Made by a program: the position numbers and the translations under genes
From: Fibrobacterota bacterium
GTDB lineage: Bacteria; Fibrobacterota; Chitinivibrionia; Chitinivibrionales; Chitinispirillaceae
Length of the DNA: 64,000 nucleotides
Assembly (NCBI GenBank): GCA_023412475.1
Contig: JAEYNR010000006.1
Coordinates: 198,161-262,160 of the forward strand
Reading direction: 5' to 3'
Part shown: in pieces, positions 48,014 through 57,596 of the stretch
How positions within the stretch are numbered: the first letter of the stretch is position 1
Layout of the letters: each line of letters begins with the position of its first letter
Notes under the pieces: model-generated
Databases searched by the model: none
What the model saw: only the letters and a program-made list of their open reading frames with translations
Told to the model about the DNA's origin: nothing

Positions 48014-48766
48014 TTATTCCCGGTAGACCTTTATCCCTTCATTGCTTATTACGCATTGAACTGGTTTTCCGTTCAACAGCACCAAGTTTTTCCCTGAAAA
48101 ACCATACATTGATTTGCGTATCGGCACGGTTCTGTCAGAATAAAGTGCTTTTCCTGATGTTTTTTTGATTGAATTATGATGATTGTAGAAAATCATCTGA
48201 CTATCATCTGGAAATTGTATCGCTTTGAAACCCTTCTGTTGTTTCGAAAGCGAATTTTCCTGGAAATATACCAGTTTGTGACTGTTTCCTATCAGTACAG
48301 AACTTCCATCAAGATAAATCCGGTTTATGATTCTTCTGCTTCGTTTTGTTTCATTTAAAACATTCCTGGGAAAAGAGACGCTTTTAAGATGCGCTCCGTT
48401 TTCGCAACTGAAAAATTCAAGGCGTGAATCAACAGCATTGAGAAATATCGCCTCTCCATCACGAACAATAAAATCATCACCAGTGTAGGTGGAACGTCCA
48501 ATACTTTCGAGATTAATTTTTAAAACAACGCTTCCACTTGTATCAATTTTTACAAGTGACAGCTCTGAGAGGTCATAAAGATATAAAAATGTGCTGTCCG
48601 ATGCTATTGCAGTAATCGTAAGTACTTCACCGGATTCAGTTATTTTAAGCTGGAAATCCTTTCCCCATGTTTGGCTGAAAAGAAGCTGAGTATCCTGTTG
48701 CGGTGTAGCTCGAATACAAGTGTTAGTTATTATGATAAACAATAGAAAATATATTCGATATGTCAT
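48014..48766 (-). CDS. Exported beta-propeller-like protein of unknown function
   Basis: A 250-residue protein with a clear signal peptide (YRIYFLLFIIITNTCIRA). The rest alternates short beta strands and turns (FLYLYDLSELSLVKIDTSG, IFLNAVDSRLEFFSCENG), as in single-blade propeller repeats, but no family name is justified. Its stop overlaps the probable beginning of the NlpC/P60-like gene, so the pair is likely an operon for a surface or periplasmic job. Confidence 0.6.
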   Translation of the reverse strand: MTYRIYFLLFIIITNTCIRATPQQDTQLLFSQTWGKDFQLKITESGEVLTITAIASDSTFLYLYDLSELSLVKIDTSGSVVLKINLESIGRSTYTGDDFIVRDGEAIFLNAVDSRLEFFSCENGAHLKSVSFPRNVLNETKRSRRIINRIYLDGSSVLIGNSHKLVYFQENSLSKQQKGFKAIQFPDDSQMIFYNHHNSIKKTSGKALYSDRTVPIRKSMYGFSGKNLVLLNGKPVQCVISNEGIKVYRE

Positions 48767-48993
48767 GTTAACTCCATTGAAAAATAGTAAGGTCTTATTA
48801 ATTCATGCCTAAAAGAGTCAAACATAGAACAACATAAATCTAATATAGAATTCGCAAGTAGTTTTTACTATCATACTCTGAAGTTAACAGTGAGTCAATA
48901 TAGTGTTTGTAAATTATAAATCTTCCAGTTCAACACTTTTCAAATAAGGTAATCTCACAAGCACCAGTTGCCATCAGCCACATTGAATCTTCC

Positions 48994-49738
48994 CTATAGC
49001 GGCCACTTTGAAGATTTCTTCAGTCTTTTTGTTGTCCAGCGAAGCCCGGTTTCGATACCAACACTGAAATTGCGAATAGACATCGACTGATCCTTTGACT
49101 CATTAGTTAATCCAGCATCGATTTTTAAAGCCATTAAAAGATCCAGTTTGCGCAATTGAATCTCGCCTCCGAATGCTCCGCCTATCCCAATACTCAAGGG
49201 ACGGTAAAAGGAACGATCATCAATTTCTTTTGACAACCCATTGTTTTTAAATCTGGCACTGCCTAGAAATGCAAAACGGGGTCCACCTGAAATTGTAAAA
49301 CCTCCACTGTTGAGCGGCAGCATCAGCTTGGCATCAACAGGGATATTTATATATATAAATCATGTGTAATGAAGCATCGATTTTGGAAGTCGATACCGGA
49401 TGGCCTGAAGAGGTTTTGACAGGTGTAGTTTCCCATCTGGCTCCACAGAAAGCAAGCCCAATACCGCCATTTACTGATAATACCCTGTTAAATGACTGTT
49501 CCCATCCGATAACCACTGAAGGGCGCAGAAACAAACTGGTTTTAGCATAATTCTTATAATGCAAAATAAGGGAATCATCCGAAATATGGCGGTAGTGATT
49601 TTCTGATGGAACCATGTAAAGTTCATCGCCAGAAAGACCTGTAAAACCAAAACTTGCCCGTACAAAGGGTCCACTTCCCAGAGCTGCCTGTGTCGTAAAG
49701 GCAGCAATTATAATAGTCAAAACACTTTTAATAATCAT
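48994..49738 (-). CDS. Outer-membrane beta-barrel protein (copy 1), split by +1 frame break at CCC
   Basis: A signal peptide (MIIKSVLTIIIAAFTTQA) is followed by an outer-membrane barrel with alternating amphipathic strands (about 248 residues if joined). The first frame ends in TGA at 49,334-49,336 after KYPC. The +1 frame opens before that and continues without stop to 48,994 (VDAKLMLPLNSGGFTISGGPRF). The protein can be read through by a +1 shift at the CCC codon at 49,342-49,340, which is followed by T. The next gene (copy 2) has its +1 break at the homologous CCC. A mutational origin is possible: a TATATATA run lies just before. Confidence 0.65.
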
Positions 49739-49770
49739 GCATTACAAACCTGTAACTTTTTTTCCATTAA

Positions 49771-50554
49771 TCATTTTTTAGGGAAATTAATTCTGAATCC
49801 TAATGATAATAAAGACAATTCGCCTTCCCTTTGTTTTGCAGATGATATTATGGCAGTATTAAGCAGCCCCCAGTTATACCCCGATTCGATCAGAAGAAAA
49901 CCAGCCCTTGCGATCGGCAGTTCTGCACCAACACGAAATCCTACACCCAAATTAAACCTGGGCGTAAAATCTCCAAGATCCTGAGTTGAATTAGTAATTT
50001 TGTCGAAATATTTTGAGGAGAGCAGAATTGAGGCTTTCGGGCCAGTGGCAACAAAGAGACCACCTCTTCGAATCGGCAAGGTAACTTTAAAGTCGATGGG
50101 GTATTGTGAGCCAGTGACGATCTATTTGCGCATCGACGTTCGAAACCCATCCATTATTATCGTCTGAAAGATCTTCAAAAAATAACATTTTTCTTTCAAG
50201 AAATGCCTCCATCAACGCATACTGATATCCGACTGCCCCCCTTAATGACAATACCTTGTTAAAGGATTTTTCGTAACCAGCCAGAAACGAATAACGCACA
50301 GCATATTGAAAATCAACCGGATAAGTGCTGAAAGGTGTATATGTGTATGTGCCAACATGCTCTTCACCATTTTCAATAAAATACCGGATTGTATCACCAG
50401 GAGTATAACCGAAACTCTGCCCCTCAAAATGGACAAGACTATCACCTTTCATTTTACCCTGGCTTAAGTGGGCTTGAAAATAGATCCCCGAACCTTGTGC
50501 CCCAAAAGACATGGCTGACATCAATAACAATACAGAAAAAACATTACGAACCAT
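49771..50554 (-). CDS. Outer-membrane beta-barrel protein (copy 2), split by +1 frame break at CCC
   Basis: A diverged paralog of the copy 1 barrel, sharing the order signal peptide, YEKSFNKVLSLRGAVGYQ-like strand and PIDFKVTLPIRRGG. The first frame runs from ATG 50554 to TAA 50,087. The +1 frame is open and continues to 49,771. Joining at CCC 50,101-50,099 (followed by C, giving a C4 run) gives IP-IDFKV, aligned with YP-VDAKL in copy 1. The two proteins are roughly one-third identical by eye, so the break is either inherited from before their divergence, independently acquired, or a real recoding signal. Confidence 0.65.
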
Positions 50555-51226
50555 TACCCTACTCCATATTTTGAGATCTGTTAATTTTATAAAACGGTAA
50601 TTTAGCTGATTAATTAATCTGAATTCATTTATTCACCTCTTGGCCACTTGTCAACAACTCATTGATACATGCCAGAAAAATATCATGCTCTCAGGTTTAC
50701 GTCTATTGAGAGTTGAAAGCAGAAGCCGATTATAGCTGACAGAAGCAGACTCACACGCTTCACATGCCCAAAGCTATTTACATCATAATATTTTTAAGTT
50801 GAAAAGCAACTTTTATCATACTCTTGTTGATAAGTTTTAAATTTATATATTGCCGGGGCATTCAAATTACTAAAAGTAGATGCTCGTACCAAAAGAAGTC
50901 GTCACCAAGAGTTTTCTAACCTCACTATAGGCGATGTCATGCATGACCGTAGGCAAGCCAAAGCTGCCCACTGAGACCGGCGCATGCCAGAGACGATGTG
51001 ATCGAAAGCTGTGGATCCAAAAAGTAATGAGGCGAGGGAAATCGCTCTCAAAGAATCGTTTGATTTAGATAATTTAGGCAGTTTTTGGTGATCTTAAGGT
51101 GAACGAACCGGAGTTATATATGAGCAAATTGAGAATAGTGACTTAGAATCCACTCATTTCCGCTACAGCTTCCGTTCCAGAAATAGACCCGCTTCTTAGT
51201 CCCTTCTCCCAAAAGAAGAGCTATTG
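50555..51226. other. Intergenic region with possible decayed coding
   Basis: About 670 bases. From 50,930 to 51,090 the composition is richer in G and C, and short open scraps (for example NEARE-IALKESFDLDNLGSFW ending at about 51,090) look like old coding sequence, but no gene is supported. No known repeat was recognised. Confidence 0.4.
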
Positions 51227-51751
51227 TCATGGCGAGGAAATCGTCACATCAGCTTCTGCACTCTCTTTTTTTTCCCTAGAGTTGTTAATACTTTTACTGC
51301 CATAGAGAGTTTCCATAATACTCCAAAGAACAGCTCTGGCCTTTTTTGCGCTTTCTTCACTTTTAAAGGAAAAACAAAGCTGATTGTTTCTCTCACTCAC
51401 CGTATTAAGAATCACTGTAAAGGAATGTGATTTTCCATCTTCACTGTTTCTCAATTTGATAATTCTTCCATAGGAGATCACCGACTCTACATCTATTATT
51501 TCTGAGCCATAGCGAAATAACTGGTTGGGCTTGGCTGATTCCATCATAGTCTCCAGGAGTATCCGTGCTTTTCTGGCTGACTCACCCGCTTTGAAATAAC
51601 AAAATGCAGCACCCTGCCTAGTTAGTATCCTGAAAAAATGGGACATCTCATTTTTTCTTTTTTCTTGCGGGATTTCCTGAACAGCACCTGCATAAATGAC
51701 ATGCATGATGTTGTAACTATCAAAAGTAGTATTGAAAATAGCCGCGTTCAT
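51227..51751 (-). CDS. Unknown protein made of two similar about 70-residue units
   Basis: A 174-residue soluble protein with an internal duplication. Unit 1 ends CYFKAGESARKARILLETMMESA (residues about 50-72) and unit 2 ends SFKSEESAKKARAVLWSIMETL (about 125-147); each follows a strand (FFRILTRQGA; SFTVILNTVS). No signal peptide or TM helix. I recognise no family; the small size and repeated strand-helix pattern suggest a small domain that may bind a ligand or another protein. It is divergent from the LuxR-type gene and about 230 bases from it. Confidence 0.6.
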   Translation of the reverse strand: MNAAIFNTTFDSYNIMHVIYAGAVQEIPQEKRKNEMSHFFRILTRQGAAFCYFKAGESARKARILLETMMESAKPNQLFRYGSEIIDVESVISYGRIIKLRNSEDGKSHSFTVILNTVSERNNQLCFSFKSEESAKKARAVLWSIMETLYGSKSINNSREKKESAEADVTISSP

Positions 51752-51981
51752 AAAGACCTCCTTATTTGAGGGGAAGGTATTACTAACAAAAAGCGAACCA
51801 TTCCAAGGTTCCTCAGAAAAAATCAGATAACGCTGGTTTTGAATCTCAAATTTGCCGGGCAGTTTCTCAATTTAAAAAAAGTGGCAAAAGTTAGAAATGA
51901 CGGAGTATTATATTTTTATCAGCAGTGATAATTGATCTTGTTTCAAAGCCACTATCGGCTTTTAATCACCAGAGAGTTAAT

Positions 51982-52644
51982 ATGGGGCCAATTGAAGTAG
52001 CCATTTTTGCCGAACATAAAACGCTGATATCCGAGGGTCTCAACTCCGCGCTTCTACAAATTAATGAAGTTAAATTATGTGATATCGACTTTCAGGACCC
52101 ATTGTTGCACAAAATCATCAAAAAAGAGGCTTTGAAAATCATTTTTTTTGTGGTGAAAGATCTTGATGATTCCCATTACGAACAGATAATCAGCCTTAAT
52201 AAAAGCTCTCCACCTCTTAGCATTCTGATTATTTCCATGCAAAGCACCAGAGAGTCTGTTTTTAAGGGGATCAGGTGCGGTGCGCATGGATTTATCTCCG
52301 CCGATGCATCACCACAGGAGGTCCGGGAGGCGATCTTCACGGTTCGTAATGGCCACGATTTCTATTCTGCAGCAATCACCAGTCTGCTAGTGAGCAATTA
52401 CACCGATCTGATCAGAAATGAGCAGAGCCCAAAAATTAAAAATGTCGACAAGTTATCTAAAAGAGAGCTGGAAATACTCTCTTTGTGGGGAGAGGGACTT
52501 CAAAACAGCGAAATTGCGGCAAGACTATTCATAAGCATCCGCACCGTAGAAACACATAAAAACAACATCATGCAGAAATTGGGTATGCATACGACTGTAG
52601 ATCTGATTAAATTTGCTATCCGAAACAATCTGATCAAAATTTAA
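51982..52644 (+). CDS. LuxR-type regulator with degenerate receiver domain
   Basis: A 220-residue transcription factor. The N-terminal receiver fold keeps its outline (PIEVAIFAEHKTLISEGL; LSILIISMQSTRESVFKGIRCGAHGFISADASPQEV) but the acidic pair is AEH rather than DD and the phosphoacceptor position after IIFFVV is Lys, so it is probably not phosphorylated. The C-terminal LuxR HTH is canonical (LSKRELEILSLWGEGLQNSEIAARLFISIRTVETHKNNIM, residues about 152-190). ATG 51982 follows AGAGAG and is preferred to a GTG 19 codons upstream. It begins the long surface-gene run, which it may control. Confidence 0.82.
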   Translation: MGPIEVAIFAEHKTLISEGLNSALLQINEVKLCDIDFQDPLLHKIIKKEALKIIFFVVKDLDDSHYEQIISLNKSSPPLSILIISMQSTRESVFKGIRCGAHGFISADASPQEVREAIFTVRNGHDFYSAAITSLLVSNYTDLIRNEQSPKIKNVDKLSKRELEILSLWGEGLQNSEIAARLFISIRTVETHKNNIMQKLGMHTTVDLIKFAIRNNLIKI

Positions 52645-52679
52645 GCAGCCACACTGGAAGAGTGCATATATTTAAAAGC

Positions 52680-53405
52680 ATGACAAAAAAAATTTCCATA
52701 TTTATCCCTGCATATAATGCAGCAGCACATATTAAAAATGTAATAAACCGGTTTCCAGCGCAGCTTTGGGAAAACATTCATCAGGTTTATATTATTAATG
52801 ACGGATCGATCGATTCCAGCAGACAGGTGATCGAAGAGCTCTGCTGTGATTATCCCAATGTCACCCCGATTCATTTCAGCGAAAACCGTGGTTATGGAAC
52901 GGTTGTAAAAACAGGTCTTGGTCTTTGTATAAATGACGGATGTGATTTTTCAGTTTGTTTACATGCCGATGAGCAGTATCCACCCGAATACATTGTACAG
53001 ATGATTGATCTCATGCACGAGAAGGATGTTGACCTTATGCAGGGATCCAGGATCAGTTCAGGAACTGCACTGAGCGGTGGAATGCCTTTATATAAATTTA
53101 TTGCCGGAATATGTCTGGTAAAACTGGAAAACTGTGTATTCAGGATGAAGCTAACCGATTATCACAGTGGTTTTTTGATCTATAATCGCAAGACTCTTGA
53201 TACTCTGTCATTTGATAAGCTGAGCAAGAGTTTTGATTTTGACCTGGAGGTAATAGCTTCTGCTCGTGCCAGCAAACTAAAAGTTGCAGAATACCCAATT
53301 CCAACCAGATATGCCCAGGAAACCTCCTATTTAAATCCGGTAACTTACGGACTGAGAGTCTTGAAAGTGCTTTTCAAATATATCTCCGGAGCATACAGGT
53401 GCTGA
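52680..53405 (+). CDS. Glycosyltransferase family 2, DPM1-like
   Basis: An inverting GT-A enzyme of 241 residues, resembling dolichol- or undecaprenyl-phosphate sugar transferases. Motifs: IFIPAYNAAAHIKNVI, IINDGSIDSSRQVI, ENRGYGTVVKTG, and LHADEQYPPEYI with the metal-binding D-x-D-like site; SGFLIYNRKTL and SFDFDLEVI are also of this group. There is no TM tail. ATG 52680 is chosen; an in-frame GTG at 52662 is an alternative. The stop overlaps the next gene by 7 bases, showing coupling. Confidence 0.85.
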   Translation: MTKKISIFIPAYNAAAHIKNVINRFPAQLWENIHQVYIINDGSIDSSRQVIEELCCDYPNVTPIHFSENRGYGTVVKTGLGLCINDGCDFSVCLHADEQYPPEYIVQMIDLMHEKDVDLMQGSRISSGTALSGGMPLYKFIAGICLVKLENCVFRMKLTDYHSGFLIYNRKTLDTLSFDKLSKSFDFDLEVIASARASKLKVAEYPIPTRYAQETSYLNPVTYGLRVLKVLFKYISGAYRC

Positions 53406-54481
53406 ATTTCTTTATAAGAAATTCTTTAAAGAACTTTGGTTCCAGATTACTAACAATTGTTCTACTTATCCTGATCGGATGTGGTTCAGGCAATAAACCG
53501 GAATCCCCGGCCATTACGCCTGAGAACCGCTTATCAGGTGTAATCAACAGGATTTTACAGGAAGAAGCAGCAATCCTGCCAGATTCCCTTATTGGTTCGA
53601 GTAAACTTTTTCTTGAGCAGCTTGACAGTGCCGCGAACGCGATACTTTCAGGGAAAGAGTATAGGGGAGATCCGCTCAGAAGACTTGAAAAACTTAAACG
53701 GATAGTCTTTAATGAATGGAAAATAGGATTCCGGGAGGCACCAGGTGAGCTTCAGAGTGTTTTCCCTCATCAGGCATTTAACAACAGGAAGGGCTCCTGT
53801 CTCAGCATTTCATTGATTTTTCTGCTTCTGGCAGAAAAAGTGGACCTGCCGTTTTATGGGGTTCTCGCCCCAGGCCACTTTTTTATCAGATACGATAATG
53901 GCAATGTCAGGGTTAATATTGAGACGTTGAGAAAAGGGGAATTCATGGACGATTCCTGGTACAGAAAACGTTACATGATTACAGATACAACTCTTTATGA
54001 TTTGGCGAACTTGAGCGTTGGAGCAGTAGAGGCTTCCATTCGATACAATCTGGGGATCTTTTATCTGAAAAACAACTGGCCAGATCTGGCAGTCAAACAG
54101 TTTAATCTGTCGATTGAACTTAATCCATCATTTATAGAAGCCCATGGAAACCATGCAATCGCTTTGGATGCAGCAGGAGATCCGGATGCAGCTTTAAAGG
54201 TTCTTCTTCGATTAAAGATAGACTATCCGCAAGCGGCTAACCTGAATAAGAATCTGGGCGCGCTTTATTTAAAAAGGAAGAATTACCCCGAGGCGATTAA
54301 TGAGTACAAAGCAGCTCTATCCTGTGCACCTTCAGATACAGAATCATTGTATGGACTGGCAATCTCCTATTATTATTCAGATCAGATAGATCAAACCGAA
54401 GATATTCTCAGGGAGCTGCTGCGTATCAGCCCGCTTCATGAGGGAAGTCTGATTTTGTCTTCTATAAAAAGGCATCAGTAA
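53399..54481 (+). CDS. Lipoprotein with SirB1/transglutaminase-like domain and TPR repeats
   Basis: A 360-residue outer- or inner-membrane lipoprotein (lipobox LILIGC, Cys near residue 28). Residues about 60-185 are a SirB1/transglutaminase-core-like domain with NRKGSCLSISLIFLLLAEK (candidate catalytic Cys) and APGHFFIRYD (His). Residues about 210-355 hold about four TPR units (YNLGIFYLKNNWPDLAVKQFNLSIELNP, NLGALYLKRKNYPEAINEYKAAL). Start is GTG 53399 inside the GT2 gene end. It may scaffold or modify surface proteins or glycans; catalysis is not certain. Confidence 0.72.
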   Translation: MLNFFIRNSLKNFGSRLLTIVLLILIGCGSGNKPESPAITPENRLSGVINRILQEEAAILPDSLIGSSKLFLEQLDSAANAILSGKEYRGDPLRRLEKLKRIVFNEWKIGFREAPGELQSVFPHQAFNNRKGSCLSISLIFLLLAEKVDLPFYGVLAPGHFFIRYDNGNVRVNIETLRKGEFMDDSWYRKRYMITDTTLYDLANLSVGAVEASIRYNLGIFYLKNNWPDLAVKQFNLSIELNPSFIEAHGNHAIALDAAGDPDAALKVLLRLKIDYPQAANLNKNLGALYLKRKNYPEAINEYKAALSCAPSDTESLYGLAISYYYSDQIDQTEDILRELLRISPLHEGSLILSSIKRHQ

Positions 54482-54561
54482 TATTTGATAGATTATTTAT
54501 TACTGATTATTTTTCCGAATAAGAGTAAATCATGGCTCAGCTAATATTAAGGAGAATAGAC

Positions 54562-56031
54562 GTGCACATATTCATGCGATTTATTGTTTTTCTTTCATTT
54601 CTCATATATCCAATAACTTCATTTGGCGAAGTCCGTATCTGCGCTACAAACGAGCAGATACAGTCATTTTGTAATACCCGCAAAGTTAAGGTTGTCTTCA
54701 TTTTCAATAACAAGATTCATTTTATCGACTTTTCTGAAGATAACCCTACAATCACTGCGATAGCTGCTACCAGTGGTGCGGTTATGCCAGTTATTTCTCC
54801 AGATGGAGCGATAGTTGCCTATAACACAGGAATATCCGAAGATCCTCCGGCAAATGGTACTGCCAACATTTTTGTTTGTCCAATAAACGAAAATGCACAA
54901 CCCACTATGGAAATTCAAGGTGGATTTGTGCCACGATTTGTATACGCTGAAAATGATCCAGTTCTCTTATATTCAACATGTGGAAGACCAGCTTCAAATA
55001 AAGTAAACGCCTGGGATGGTTGCGGAAAAGTTATAAAAAAGGATCTTAGCAGTGGAGAGACTACCACGCTATTTGAAGATGGCTCCTACTATGGCGGCCT
55101 GTCTTTTGATGGCAGATTTCTGGCATCGGCAGAATCTACACCGAATGCATTTTTGCTGGATCTAAAGAACCCTCAACAAGGGCCTGCGATTCTGCATTCA
55201 ATGCTGGTAAAAAATTTAGAGACAAATAACGATGAGCGTTTAGATCTCCAAACCTGCAACCCTTCCATATCTTCCAGCCGCAAGTTTACTAACGTCATGA
55301 TGTATTTTGATTTTTCCAGTTCGGCCATAGAAAATGCCGGTTGTTATCATCCTGTACTGGGATACTGGGATATTCACCAGAGAATTTTTATAGGACGTAA
55401 TGATGGGGCCATTCTCAGACATTATGATGCCCCCCAGGATTTGATTAATGAAATACCAGACAGTGAAATGGGGAAAGGTGAGGCGTCCAGCGTAAACTGG
55501 AACCACCCTGAATGGTCTAATCACCCCTACTATGCTACAGCATTAACTTATGTAACCCGACTCTGGAAAAAAACAATGTATGAGCGGACCTATCATAATG
55601 AAGGACTTTACGTCATTAACCTAAAGGACTCTGCTTATCTTAAACTGGTGGAGGTTACAGATACTTCATTCACTTCCACGGAAACATTTAAATGGCCATG
55701 GGTCTGGATAGAAACCCCTGCAAACTTCTCAGAGATTGAGGATCCAAACTGGCTTGCCCCGTCAAGCAGCGTTAAAAAAAGAACTTATAGTAAAAATCTG
55801 TCTGCGAAACTCAACATTAAAAACAATCTTTTACAGGTTGATGGTGATCAAATCAAACAAATCCGTCTTTTCTCTCATGATGGGCGGTTGTTGTGGTCCC
55901 AAAAGTACTCAAAAGCTCAGAATTTAGTTCATTTGCCTTTAAAGGCCCTTTCCGGGAAACTAGTTCTTTGTGATATCGCTCTCAACTCAGGAAGAAACAT
56001 TTCTGCCCCAGTTTCTTTTTTGCATAACTAA
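54562..56031 (+). CDS. Exported beta-propeller protein with sorting-like C-terminus
   Basis: A 489-residue exported protein. A signal peptide (MRFIVFLSFLIYPITSFG) is followed by WD40/TolB-like propeller blades (ISPDGAIVAYNTG, LSFDGRFLASAES, TSTETFKWPWVWIETP) and a C-terminal sorting-like domain (from about 430; IRLFSHDGRLLWSQKY). I place the start at GTG 54562, seven bases after GGAG; ATG 54532 and ATG 54574 are alternatives. The next gene shares its fold and cysteine-rich wording, so both may bind the same surface partner. Confidence 0.65.
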   Translation: MHIFMRFIVFLSFLIYPITSFGEVRICATNEQIQSFCNTRKVKVVFIFNNKIHFIDFSEDNPTITAIAATSGAVMPVISPDGAIVAYNTGISEDPPANGTANIFVCPINENAQPTMEIQGGFVPRFVYAENDPVLLYSTCGRPASNKVNAWDGCGKVIKKDLSSGETTTLFEDGSYYGGLSFDGRFLASAESTPNAFLLDLKNPQQGPAILHSMLVKNLETNNDERLDLQTCNPSISSSRKFTNVMMYFDFSSSAIENAGCYHPVLGYWDIHQRIFIGRNDGAILRHYDAPQDLINEIPDSEMGKGEASSVNWNHPEWSNHPYYATALTYVTRLWKKTMYERTYHNEGLYVINLKDSAYLKLVEVTDTSFTSTETFKWPWVWIETPANFSEIEDPNWLAPSSSVKKRTYSKNLSAKLNIKNNLLQVDGDQIKQIRLFSHDGRLLWSQKYSKAQNLVHLPLKALSGKLVLCDIALNSGRNISAPVSFLHN

Positions 56032-56318
56032 AAATGAGACGGCCAACACGTTGAGTGATGAAATCCCCCGCAGGAGAGCGCTCCCTTACAAAAGGGATTG
56101 TGGAAAAGAAATTGAGAATATCGAAAATATTTGAATGCGCCAGCAGCACCAGTAACAATGCCTGCAATCCATAAGTCAGCAAAAAAAACTCCAGCCCTGC
56201 AATAAGTGCCTGCAATCCGTAGCGTCCTCGCGAAGGATTGAACTTCTCTCAAGAATTTGTGTATATTTTTCCAATACAGGCCTGAAATAACTTCTCATTC
56301 TGGCAGAAAAAAGCAGAT
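56032..56318. other. Intergenic region with two short direct repeats
   Basis: About 290 bases. TGCCTGCAATCC occurs twice, near 56,159 and 56,206. Nothing else is supported. It interrupts the otherwise tightly packed run and may contain a secondary promoter. Confidence 0.4.
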
Positions 56319-57512
56319 ATGAAATTTTTTATGCGGTTAATTACCCCAGTATTGATACTCATTTTCCAATCCTGTGATATAGTCACCTCACCTTCCCCTG
56401 AACCGTTACCCTTTTTTCCATCAGACACGACTATACAGTCCAATTCTACACGGATATTTCCGGTTAACGGAACCAGACAGATCTGCAATCCATCGATCTC
56501 CATCGACACTGTTCATTTCAAGGGATGTATGCTCTGGCTGAATTTCAGTGGTGAATTAGCGGTGAATGTGCCATCAGATATGAGCGGATTTGACCTCTAT
56601 GCCAGACAGCATGACCGTTTGACGATTTCAGACACATCAAACACAGTAAGATGGTTTATGAGCCGGGAGCAGTTCGGTGCCCCGATTTCTGAAGAGTTGC
56701 AGGACCCGGAATGGACAACTCACCAGCATTACATTACTTGTCTTCTAAGTTCACAGGTGCGCAAAAACTGGAGCTGCATTGCAATTCATACCTTAAGCAA
56801 AAAATACTTAAGAATGAGCAACGAAAACCTCAATGAGACATCCACACCGCACATCTGGATAAATGAAAATTCTGTTTTTAACGGGGATACATCTGTAATC
56901 AGTTTCGATTCAAGCGGGTTTGTCAGCAAAGAATCGGTCCAATCCTTTTTCGGAACATCGGATGTAAAACTTGTCTTTTCCAGAAAAAACGGGAAAATAC
57001 TTTCCTTGTATTACGTTGATTTCAACAGCAGCAGTTCACCTATACAACTGCAGCGTCCCGCAGATAAAGCAGAATATGATCTGGAAAGTGCATTGATCTC
57101 TCCAGACGGAAAATGGATTGTATTCAATTCCTACTACTCCAACACCGATTATCATTGTTACATTCAGGAGCTTCGTGCTGGATCCAAACCGATGCTATTA
57201 CAAAGCAATGCCATGGATCCTCACTGGTGGTGTCATCCTGCCAATAAATCTGAAGTTTATGTGATTTACACAGAGATACCGGGCGGTTATATTGTTTCGC
57301 AGGATTTGTCGGATCCGGATTTTCTTTCCGGAAGTGCAGGAGTAACTTATCGGCAGGCAGTCAGTCTGTATCCCGGTTATTCTGGAATAACATCTTTCAG
57401 CCGTAAAGGTAATCCTGAGGTTATTGTTAGATTGCCCCTTAAGGGGGGATGGTCACCAGATGGAGCTTACCTTTGCACCGGATATGACAGGGCTTATCTG
57501 GTTGGATTGTAG
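56319..57512 (+). CDS. Propeller-like lipoprotein
   Basis: A 397-residue lipoprotein: MKFFMRLITPVLILIFQSC ends in a lipobox Cys. The body is WD40/TolB-like with propeller words (ALISPDGKWIVFNSYY, GGWSPDGAYLCTGYD) and several Cys and Trp (WWCHP). No catalytic motif is seen. It is likely a surface glycan- or protein-binding partner of the preceding propeller protein; the function is unknown. Confidence 0.65.
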   Translation: MKFFMRLITPVLILIFQSCDIVTSPSPEPLPFFPSDTTIQSNSTRIFPVNGTRQICNPSISIDTVHFKGCMLWLNFSGELAVNVPSDMSGFDLYARQHDRLTISDTSNTVRWFMSREQFGAPISEELQDPEWTTHQHYITCLLSSQVRKNWSCIAIHTLSKKYLRMSNENLNETSTPHIWINENSVFNGDTSVISFDSSGFVSKESVQSFFGTSDVKLVFSRKNGKILSLYYVDFNSSSSPIQLQRPADKAEYDLESALISPDGKWIVFNSYYSNTDYHCYIQELRAGSKPMLLQSNAMDPHWWCHPANKSEVYVIYTEIPGGYIVSQDLSDPDFLSGSAGVTYRQAVSLYPGYSGITSFSRKGNPEVIVRLPLKGGWSPDGAYLCTGYDRAYLVGL

Positions 57513-57553
57513 AAAGCGTCTTTTTTGGCAAGGCAGAAAACAAATGATGGATT

Positions 57554-57568
57554 CCTGCCTGCGGCAGG
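57554..57568. repeat. Short palindrome between genes
   Basis: CCTGCC-TGC-GGCAGG, a 6-bp perfect stem with a 3-base loop, 29 bases before the next ATG. It could act as an mRNA processing hairpin or a weak attenuator; no U-run follows. Confidence 0.45.
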
Positions 57569-57596
57569 CCCGAATCTACTTATAAGGAATTATTAA

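Noticed and set aside
56156..56225. Two copies of TGCCTGCAATCC
   Set aside because: Only two short copies; not enough for a CRISPR or a regulatory array.
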